Positions 1-4,772 of a stretch of 8,097 nucleotides of DNA are shown here, one piece after another. The stretch covers positions 1 through 8,097 of the forward strand of contig CAMSEX010000052.1 in the NCBI GenBank assembly GCA_947057875.1. Reading direction: 5' to 3'. The position numbers were made by a program, and so were the translations under genes. The stretch comes from an uncultured Clostridium sp. GTDB lineage: Bacteria; Bacillota; Clostridia; TANB77; CAG-508. Below the pieces are notes generated by a model. The model did not search any database. It worked only from the letters and a program-made list of their open reading frames with translations, and had not been told where the DNA came from. Numbering within the stretch: the stretch's first letter is position 1; each line of letters opens with the position of its first letter.

Positions 1-272
1 GGATAATCTGCCACCAATAACTCAGGGTTATTTTTAGCACAATCAATCGCTGCTTTTAATTTCCCTTGTTTTACTTTTGTAATAATAAATGAAAATTGGC
101 TAATTCCCAAATGATTTACACCAGATTTATCGGTTATTGTTGGTTTCCCCATAATCTCACTATCTGAATATTTTCCAATTGCTATGGCAAGATGTCCCAT
201 CACATTTAGCGCAACAGATGCCTCCACATTCGTGGCTAAAATTCCTACTATTTTTTTATCTTCATAATTCAT
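1..272 (-). CDS. DUF2000 family protein, 3'-truncated by the window edge
   Basis: The first 90 residues are visible; the rest lies beyond the left edge. The start is the ATG at 272-270, with AAAGGAGA (281-288) at good spacing. The protein opens with a charged stretch, then a hydrophobic strand (KIVGILAT, residues 7-14). A segment ALNVMGHLAIAIG (21-33) follows, then a strand ending FSFIITK (60-66) and a helix-like KQGKLKAAIDCAK (68-80). This order, with the ALNVxGHLAxxxG signature near the N-terminus, fits my memory of DUF2000, a small single-domain family with a peptidyl-tRNA hydrolase-like fold and no established function. The family call is recognition by eye. The gene follows a 30-codon ORF by 25 bases and shares its promoter at 427-455. 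No signal peptide or membrane segment is apparent. Confidence 0.72.
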   Translation of the reverse strand, partial: MNYEDKKIVGILATNVEASVALNVMGHLAIAIGKYSDSEIMGKPTITDKSGVNHLGISQFSFIITKVKQGKLKAAIDCAKNNPELLVADY

Positions 273-297
273 ATTTTTAATCTCCTTTATTTAAATT

Positions 298-390
298 TTA
301 ATTTTCAAACAAAGGAGAAACAACATTTTCAAGCACTTCTATTTTTGCCCATAGTTCTCCGCCATGCATTTTTCTAGTATATCTTGGCAT
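298..390 (-). CDS. Unrecognised 30-residue small protein, first gene of the DUF2000 operon
   Basis: A complete short ORF of 30 codons reads from ATG at 390-388 to TAA at 300-298. AGGAGG sits six bases before the ATG, one of the best ribosome binding sites in the window, and the promoter at 427-455 lies just upstream. The peptide starts MPRYTRKMHGG and ends VVSPLFEN. It is basic at the N-terminus, has no membrane segment, and contains one Trp. An in-frame ATG at 408-406 would add six residues, but it lacks a binding site and would bury the AGGAGG, so I reject it. I do not recognise the peptide. It could be a real small protein, a leader peptide translated ahead of the DUF2000 gene, or the 5' remnant of a longer gene. 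Translation looks well supported; function is unknown. Confidence 0.6.
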   Translation of the reverse strand: MPRYTRKMHGGELWAKIEVLENVVSPLFEN

Positions 391-426
391 TTGGAACCTC
401 CTAATCATAAAACTAATTCTTACTTT

Positions 427-455
427 ATTATATTCTATTTTTCTTCAAAAGTCAA
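427..455 (-). promoter_or_regulatory. Promoter for the small ORF and DUF2000 gene
   Basis: On the minus strand, TTGACT (455-450) and TATAAT (432-427) are separated by exactly 17 bases. This is a near-perfect housekeeping-sigma promoter, and its -10 lies 36 bases ahead of the small ORF start. Confidence 0.82.
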
Positions 456-537
456 ACCATTCTTAACAATGACAATTCCTAAAATCCATTTTAAGCTCTT
501 TTTTCTAAAAAATCGACTTTAAACTCAAATTTTCTCT

Positions 538-570
538 AAAAATGCCGTAAATCGAATTTTAGGCATTTTT
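538..570. terminator. AT-rich inverted repeat, possible bidirectional terminator
   Basis: AAAAATGCC (538-546) and GGCATTTTT (562-570) are perfect reverse complements around a 15-base loop. Either strand would end in a U-run, so it could terminate in both directions. No gene ends next to it: the minus-strand reductase already has its own hairpin at 653-688. It may be a backup terminator or the end of an unseen small RNA. Confidence 0.45.
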
Positions 571-652
571 TCAACAATTTTTCCGCTGCTATTATTCCCA
601 TACAAAACCGTAATTGGCTGAAAAATAAAAAATATCTGACTTCTTTTTTGAC

Positions 653-688
653 AAAAAAACTACTCATAATTTCTTACAAGTAGTTTTT
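653..688 (-). terminator. Rho-independent terminator of the SDR gene
   Basis: AAAAACTACT (655-664) pairs with AGTAGTTTTT (679-688) over ten bases around a 14-base loop. Read on the minus strand, it begins 15 bases after the reductase stop codon and ends in seven T residues (659-653), as expected for an intrinsic terminator in an AT-rich genome. Confidence 0.75.
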
Positions 689-703
689 CCCATTCACTTA
701 TTC

Positions 704-1378
704 CTAGTTATAGATATGTTTGATGCCCAAGTCCATAATCACAACATCATCGTCTTGGTCCACCATAAACTTAACAGCTTTTGCTGCTGTGCTTACTTTA
801 AGGGCATTTGTCAGATCCTTATCTGGTAAGCCATTCTTGGCAAATAAACCAGTTTGAATGGTTCCTGGATAAAATCCCTGCACACGGATTCCTTGGGGTA
901 AAAGCTCACTTTGCATTGCTTTTGTAAAACCAGTAATCGCCCACTTAGAAGCTGTATAAACCGAATAATCTGCTTTCCAATTGACACCTGCCGTAGAATC
1001 TACATTAATAATCAAACCATTTTTCTGTTTTTTCATATACGGCACAACCGCTTTCGTCATATAGATAACACCTTTTACATTAATGTCAATCACTTGACTA
1101 ATTTTAGCAAAGTCGTTATCCTCCAACTTACCAACAATCCATGTCCCTGCATTGTTAATCAAACAATCAATTTTACCATATTTTTCATAAATCTGATCAA
1201 TCGTGTTTTCCACTTGCTGCGGATTCGTAACATCACAAACATGGTAATCAAAACCGCTATCCCTTAGTGTTTCTTCTGTCCTTCCTAGAACAATAACCGT
1301 ATTTTCTTTTGACAATATTTTGGCAGTCTCTAAGCCTAGTCCTTCACTGCCACCAGTAATTACAATAATTTTATTCAT
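704..1378 (-). CDS. Short-chain dehydrogenase/reductase (SDR), NAD(P)-dependent
   Basis: This is a 224-residue classical SDR, a single Rossmann-fold oxidoreductase expected in the cytosol. Visible motifs are the cofactor loop TGGSEGLG (8-15), a CDV acidic turn (48-50), NNAG (75-78), catalytic Asn100, Ser128, Tyr141 and Lys145 (YTASK), and a PG pair (171-172) after the active site. Arg33 after the second strand (LGRTE) suggests a preference for NADP(H), by family rule. The substrate cannot be read from sequence; FabG-like and generic sugar or alcohol dehydrogenases share these motifs. It is somewhat short for the family (usually about 240-250). The start is the ATG at 1378-1376, preceded by AAGGAG (1391-1386). 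An upstream in-frame ATG at 1417 would add 13 residues but lies at the -10 region and has no binding site. It is monocistronic, divergent from the metallopeptidase gene, and ends at a clear terminator. Confidence 0.92.
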   Translation of the reverse strand: MNKIIVITGGSEGLGLETAKILSKENTVIVLGRTEETLRDSGFDYHVCDVTNPQQVENTIDQIYEKYGKIDCLINNAGTWIVGKLEDNDFAKISQVIDINVKGVIYMTKAVVPYMKKQKNGLIINVDSTAGVNWKADYSVYTASKWAITGFTKAMQSELLPQGIRVQGFYPGTIQTGLFAKNGLPDKDLTNALKVSTAAKAVKFMVDQDDDVVIMDLGIKHIYN

Positions 1379-1407
1379 AATTTTTCTCCTTCTATTTATT
1401 TTTATAT

Positions 1408-1436
1408 GATATATCACAAATTTAAGTAAAAGTCAA
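1408..1436 (-). promoter_or_regulatory. Promoter of the SDR gene with an overlapping palindrome
   Basis: On the minus strand, TTGACT (1436-1431) and TATATC (1413-1408) are 17 bases apart. The -10 is embedded in the perfect 10-base palindrome TGATATATCA (1407-1416), which could be an operator. The binding protein is unknown. Confidence 0.65.
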
Positions 1437-1469
1437 GCAAAATTTTCCGAACATTTTTTCTGAAAACTC

Positions 1470-1498
1470 TTGACATTTTTTTCAAAATCTTATAAAAT
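1470..1498 (+). promoter_or_regulatory. Promoter of the YgjP-type metallopeptidase gene
   Basis: A consensus TTGACA (1470-1475) is followed after 17 bases by TAAAAT (1493-1498). An alternative -10, TATAAA, begins at 1491 with a 15-base spacer. It points away from the SDR promoter; the two -35 boxes are 33 bases apart. Confidence 0.72.
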
Positions 1499-1535
1499 AA
1501 CACAAACAAAAGTTTTTATTTTGGAGGTAGTAAAA

Positions 1536-2234
1536 ATGAGCACTTTAAGCGCTACAAACGATGTTATCACATACACGGTTGACCAAACTTCAAATTCTAG
1601 TCTCTACATCTCCATTCACAATGGCGAAGTTATTGTAAAAGCTCCCACTTACTATACGCAAAAACAAATTCAATCTGTCGTTGAACAAAAGAAAAATTGG
1701 ATTTTAAAACATCTCAAAGAATATATCGAAGCTGAAAATATTCGTACCCAAAAAGTCAATCAAAAGCCAATTTCCATTTTGGGCAAACCCTATGATATTC
1801 TTTTAAAATACGAAGCCACCAAAAATCCAACTTTAAATCTACTGAATAAATATATCGAAATTATTTTGCCAGCCAAATATATTGATTTAGATAAAACAAA
1901 AATCATCAACGCTACAGTCTCAAAAATGTACACTTCCCTTGCCAAAGATGAAATCGAAAATAGAATGGAAGACATCAGACATCAATTAGGATTTGCACCT
2001 GAAAATTTCAAGATACAAGATTTGGGAGATTTGCTTGCTAAATGTTCGAATGGCATCATTACCATCCATCCTTGTATTATGCAATATTCTAGAGAAATCA
2101 TACGTTTTATCATCACACACGAATTCTGTCATTTAAAGTATAAAAATCATACCAAAAGTTTTTATGAATTAATGGAAAAGCACATCTTTAATTATGAAGA
2201 AATCGCAAAACAAACAAAAAATTTAAAATTTTAG
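1536..2234 (+). CDS. YgjP/DUF45-family zinc metallopeptidase-like protein
   Basis: A 232-residue soluble protein. The C-terminal part carries a zinc site THEFCHLKYKNHTKSF with His195, Glu196, His199 and His205. This HExxH-x5-H arrangement, with a following SFYELM helix, is typical of the YgjP/DUF45 (M48-like) family. The N-terminal half (about 10-115) has the usual beta-rich lead (YISIHNGEVIVKAP, then QKKNWILKHL). The middle segment normally carries a tryptophan-containing WGSC signature; here it reads GDLLAKCSNGIITIHP (164-179), keeping Cys170 and a Gly but not the Trp. The E. coli relative has been linked to nucleotide hydrolysis, but the role here is unproven. The start is ATG 1536 with GGAGG at 1523-1527; an in-frame TTG at 1470 coincides with the -35 box and is rejected. 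The gene stands alone on its own promoter, and I see no GC-containing terminator after it. Confidence 0.88.
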   Translation: MSTLSATNDVITYTVDQTSNSSLYISIHNGEVIVKAPTYYTQKQIQSVVEQKKNWILKHLKEYIEAENIRTQKVNQKPISILGKPYDILLKYEATKNPTLNLLNKYIEIILPAKYIDLDKTKIINATVSKMYTSLAKDEIENRMEDIRHQLGFAPENFKIQDLGDLLAKCSNGIITIHPCIMQYSREIIRFIITHEFCHLKYKNHTKSFYELMEKHIFNYEEIAKQTKNLKF

Positions 2235-2259
2235 ATTTTTTTATACAATTTTCACGAAA

Positions 2260-2297
2260 TAGACACAATTATGTTTTATACTTCTATATTATATAAT
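2260..2297 (+). promoter_or_regulatory. Possible promoter of glmS
   Basis: A perfect TATAAT (2292-2297) lies 62 bases ahead of the glmS start, but 17 bases upstream of it there is only a poor -35 (TTATGT, 2269-2274). An alternative pairing is TAGACA (2260-2265) with TATATT (2285-2290) and a long 19-base spacer. A promoter in this interval is likely; which boxes are used is uncertain. Confidence 0.42.
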
Positions 2298-2302
2298 AAA
2301 AA

Positions 2303-2325
2303 TCGGAAATTCAAAATATTTCCGA
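2303..2325 (+). repeat. Hairpin in the glmS leader
   Basis: TCGGAAAT (2303-2310) and ATTTCCGA (2318-2325) form an 8-base perfect inverted repeat with a 7-base loop. It lies between the likely -10 and the AAGGAGGA binding site (2347-2354). No T-run follows, so it is not a terminator. It could be an operator or a 5' mRNA-stabilising hairpin. Confidence 0.55.
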
Positions 2326-2358
2326 ATGGATAAAATATTTTATTTTAAGGAGGATATT

Positions 2359-4197
2359 ATGTGTGGAATTGTTGGCTACATAGGCAACCAAAAAGCTGAA
2401 CCTATTTTAATTGAAGGACTTTCAAAATTAGAATACAGAGGCTATGACTCTGCTGGTCTTACCATTTTAGAAAAAGAAAATTTTAAAACTATAAAAAATA
2501 AAGGAAGGGTAAAAGAATTATCTGAAATTACTAATCGAGAAACCTTAACTGGAACCATTGGAATCGCCCACACTCGTTGGGCAACACATGGAAAACCATC
2601 TTCTACAAATTCTCATCCACATAACGATAATTCTAACACTTTTTCTGTTGTTCATAATGGCATTATCGAAAATTACCAAGAGCTTAGAAAATTTTTAGGA
2701 GAAAATGGATATCAATTTTTGTCAGAAACTGATACAGAAGTCATTCCAAACTTAATTCATTATTATTTTTCCAATGAAAAAGATGACTCAAAAAATGGCT
2801 TTTTAAAAGCGGTCAATCGCGCTACTAAAGATTTAAAAGGAAGTTTTGCCATTGGTGTGCTTTGTACACATTTTCCAGATATTATGATTACTGTCAAAAA
2901 AGACAGTCCTCTTGTTATTGGAAAAGGCGATGGAGAAAACTTTATTAGTTCAGACATTCCTGCTTATCTTGCCTTTACACATCAATTTTACTTTTTGAAA
3001 GACAACGAATTCGCTGTTATTTCCAAAAACGCCATTGATTTTTACAACCATGAATTAACAAAAATTGAAAAGGAAATTTCTCAAATTGATTGGGACGCTA
3101 CTTCTGCTGAAAAAAACGGTTACGAAGATTTCATGTTAAAAGAAATTTATGAGCAGCCAAATGCTATTCGTGAAACCATTGGAAACCATTTGAGTTTAAG
3201 TGCTCCTTGCCAATTTAGTGAACTAAATTTTAACAAAGAATTTTTGAGCCAAATTCATAAAATTTATATTGTTGCTTGCGGAACTGCTATGTACGCTGGA
3301 CTTACTGCCAAAACATTGCTTGAAAATATTTGTGAAATCAACACAGAAGTGGATGTTGCCTCTGAATTTAGATACCGAAACCCACTGATTGACAAAAATA
3401 CATTATGTATCTTTATCACGCAATCTGGCGAAACCGCTGATACCATCGCCGCCCTAAAACTTGCCAAAGCAAAAGGCGCTACAACTTTGGCTGTATCAAA
3501 TGTTGAAGGAAGTTCTATTACGCGAGAAGCAGACTTTGTAACCTACACTCATGCTGGTCCTGAAATTGCAGTTGCTTCTACAAAAGCCTATACATCCCAA
3601 ATTACTTTGCTTAGCATTTTAGTGATTTATTTTGCAGAAATTTTAGGAAAAGATAAAAAACTTCTAGAAGAACTAAAAAAATCAATTTTGGAACTGCCTG
3701 CCAAAGCTGAACAATTTTTATCCGATATTTCGCAAATCAAAAATTTTGCCCATGAAGTTTACCAAGCCAAAGATGTTTTCTTCCTTGGCAGAGGTTTAGA
3801 TTATAACAGTAGCGTGGAAGGCTCTCTAAAGCTAAAAGAAATTTCCTACATTCACTCAGAGGCATTTTACAGTGGAGAATTAAAACATGGACCAATTGCT
3901 TTAATTGAAAAAGATACTTTGGTTGTTTCTGTTTTGACGGTTGCAGACTTAATGGATAAATCCATTAGCAATATTCAAGAAGTTATTACACGTGGCGCAA
4001 AAACTTTGATTATTACAGACAAAAATTTAGAAAACTTTAATTTTACAAAAATCATCAAAGTGCCTGAAACCAACAAATTCTTAACCCCTATTTTATCCAT
4101 TCTTCCACTTCAATTGTTTGCTTACTTCATTTCAAAAGAAAAAGGTTTGGATGTAGATAAGCCACGAAACTTAGCAAAATCTGTTACAGTTGAGTAA
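2359..4197 (+). CDS. glmS: Glutamine-fructose-6-phosphate aminotransferase (isomerizing)
   Basis: GlmS makes glucosamine-6-phosphate from fructose-6-phosphate and glutamine, the first committed step to UDP-GlcNAc for peptidoglycan, in the cytosol. It has 612 residues, close to the family's usual length of about 608. The N-terminal class II amidotransferase domain starts MCGIVGYIG; the start is fixed at ATG 2359 because Cys2 must become the N-terminal nucleophile, and AAGGAGGA (2347-2354) supports it. An in-frame ATG at 2326 is therefore rejected. Further glutaminase motifs are RGYDSAG (27-33), HTRWATHG (71-78) and HNGIIENY (99-106). Two SIS domains follow: CGTAMYAG (307-314), QSGET (355-359) and ASTKAYTSQ (406-414) in the first, GSLKLKEISYIHSEA (488-502) and GELKHGP (506-512) in the second. 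The C-terminal DKPRNLAKSVTVE carries the conserved Lys607. It is monocistronic, with a strong terminator 20 bases downstream. Confidence 0.98.
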   Translation: MCGIVGYIGNQKAEPILIEGLSKLEYRGYDSAGLTILEKENFKTIKNKGRVKELSEITNRETLTGTIGIAHTRWATHGKPSSTNSHPHNDNSNTFSVVHNGIIENYQELRKFLGENGYQFLSETDTEVIPNLIHYYFSNEKDDSKNGFLKAVNRATKDLKGSFAIGVLCTHFPDIMITVKKDSPLVIGKGDGENFISSDIPAYLAFTHQFYFLKDNEFAVISKNAIDFYNHELTKIEKEISQIDWDATSAEKNGYEDFMLKEIYEQPNAIRETIGNHLSLSAPCQFSELNFNKEFLSQIHKIYIVACGTAMYAGLTAKTLLENICEINTEVDVASEFRYRNPLIDKNTLCIFITQSGETADTIAALKLAKAKGATTLAVSNVEGSSITREADFVTYTHAGPEIAVASTKAYTSQITLLSILVIYFAEILGKDKKLLEELKKSILELPAKAEQFLSDISQIKNFAHEVYQAKDVFFLGRGLDYNSSVEGSLKLKEISYIHSEAFYSGELKHGPIALIEKDTLVVSVLTVADLMDKSISNIQEVITRGAKTLIITDKNLENFNFTKIIKVPETNKFLTPILSILPLQLFAYFISKEKGLDVDKPRNLAKSVTVE

Positions 4198-4217
4198 AAA
4201 ACAAATTCACTAAATAG

Positions 4218-4266
4218 AAAAAAGTAAACGCCTACAATACAGCAAGCTTGTAGACGTTACTTTTTT
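4218..4266 (+). terminator. Rho-independent terminator of glmS
   Basis: Left arm 4218-4237 pairs with right arm 4248-4266 around a 10-base loop, with one mismatch and one bulged A. The left arm is A-rich at its base and the right arm ends in six T residues (4261-4266). Its A-rich left edge would also give U residues on the other strand, so it could stop minus-strand readthrough too. Confidence 0.85.
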
Positions 4267-4340
4267 AATTTTAAATTTCTGTTATAGCAAAATATCCAAC
4301 AGCCTCATATCTAAAAACAAATCATTTAGGGTAAAACGTG

Positions 4341-4569
4341 AAAAAAAGCAAAAAATTACCCCACGTCTAGCCGTAAGATGCTAAATTTTTATGGACCTGT
4401 ACTCACACAGGTGGGTGCTCTCCTAAATATTCCTGGGTTTCTTGAAGGATTTCTCGTTCAAGCATACACGCCATATTCAGAGCCGAACTCCCTTATCCAA
4501 AACTTGTAGGTTCTAAAAATTCAGTCTACACGTACTTCGTAGGGTATATATTTAATTTTCTTTGTTGTT
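4341..4569 (-). ncRNA. Structured RNA of about 200 nt, resembling 6S RNA
   Basis: The RNA starts about 7 bases after a strong -10 and ends in T6-GC-T7 (4355-4341). Its ends pair: ACCCTACG (4545-4538) with CGTGGGGT (4365-4358). Further in, CUGAAUUUUUA (4524-4514) pairs over all 11 bases, with one G-U, with UAAAAAUUUAG (4391-4381). An apical arm follows: GGG, GCUCU and AAUAU (4492-4473) against AUAUU, AGAGC and CCC (4430-4413), ending in a CUUGAA/UUCAAG hairpin (4462-4441). Between the two lies a large bubble whose 3' strand can form the perfect hairpin ACCUGU-6-ACAGGU (4412-4395). A rod of paired ends, closing stem, big central bubble and apical stem, about 195 nt from paired end to paired end, is the layout of 6S RNA, which binds housekeeping RNA polymerase. 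This is inference from fold, size and promoter. I see no tmRNA, RNase P or SRP signatures. Confidence 0.6.
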
Positions 4570-4575
4570 AATTAT

Positions 4576-4604
4576 ATTATAGCATATTTTTTGAAAATCT
4601 GCAA
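4576..4604 (-). promoter_or_regulatory. Strong extended -10 promoter of the structured RNA
   Basis: On the minus strand, TTGCAG (4604-4599) is followed after exactly 17 bases by TATAAT (4581-4576), preceded by TGC, an extended -10 motif. No ribosome binding site or start codon follows, which supports a non-coding transcript. It diverges from the pflB promoter about 95 bases away. Confidence 0.8.
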
Positions 4605-4699
4605 CTTTATCTAAAGAAATTAGAAGCATTTAGCAATATTTAAAAGCGTTTTTCTGTTTTTTTCTCACTTTATCTCATTTTTCAATATTTCTTTTCTAC

Positions 4700-4728
4700 T
4701 TGACAAATTTGAAAAAATTTTCTAGACT
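4700..4728 (+). promoter_or_regulatory. Promoter of pflB-pflA
   Basis: A consensus TTGACA (4700-4705) is followed after 17 bases by TAGACT (4723-4728). The pflB start is 44 bases further on, giving a short leader. I see no clear Fnr-, Rex- or CcpA-type operator nearby, so regulation by redox or carbon source cannot be argued from sequence. Confidence 0.7.
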
Positions 4729-4772
4729 AATAAAGGATTATTAGGAAAAAATATTGTTAGGAGGAAAAATAA

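Larger units (their letters stand above)
391..703. other. Intergenic region without a protein gene
   Basis: I find no supportable ORF here. The region holds the minus-strand promoter at 427-455, an inverted repeat at 538-570 and the reductase terminator at 653-688. The remaining sequence (456-537 and 571-652) is AT-rich, and I see no further recognisable signal in it. Confidence 0.6.
4267..4772. other. Intergenic region between glmS and pflB, no protein gene
   Basis: No supportable ORF lies here on either strand. The region holds the minus-strand structured RNA (about 4341-4569) with its promoter (4576-4604) and the pflB promoter (4700-4728). The stretch 4605-4699 is AT-rich and shows no clear site. 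A minor CTGTT/AACAG inverted repeat (4279-4302) lies beyond the 3' end of the RNA. Confidence 0.6.

Noticed and set aside
911..1267. Open frame of 118 codons on the plus strand, inside the SDR gene
   Set aside because: It lies antisense to a gene with all catalytic SDR motifs, has no ribosome binding site, and its product is a low-complexity sequence rich in Asn, Ile and Cys.
2220..2252. AT-only pairing around the stop of the metallopeptidase gene, as a possible terminator
   Set aside because: The arms contain almost only A and T with no GC core, and such pairings arise freely in this sequence; not supportable.
4279..4302. CTGTT/AACAG inverted repeat with a further ATA/TAT pairing, beyond the 3' end of the structured RNA
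   Set aside because: The stem is short and interrupted by a bulge, and no T-run or gene end goes with it; chance is likely in AT-rich DNA.
4378..4546. Structured RNA considered as tmRNA, SRP RNA, RNase P RNA or a T-box leader
   Set aside because: There is no tag reading frame or T-arm motif, no GGAAG-type SRP apical motif, no GAGGAAAGTCC of RNase P, and no AGGGTGG T-box sequence on either strand. It also does not lead into a gene in its own direction.
4741..4764. Imperfect direct repeat (ATTATTAGGA / ATTGTTAGGA) before pflB
   Set aside because: The second copy includes the ribosome binding site; two short similar purine-rich stretches are expected by chance and suggest no defined function.
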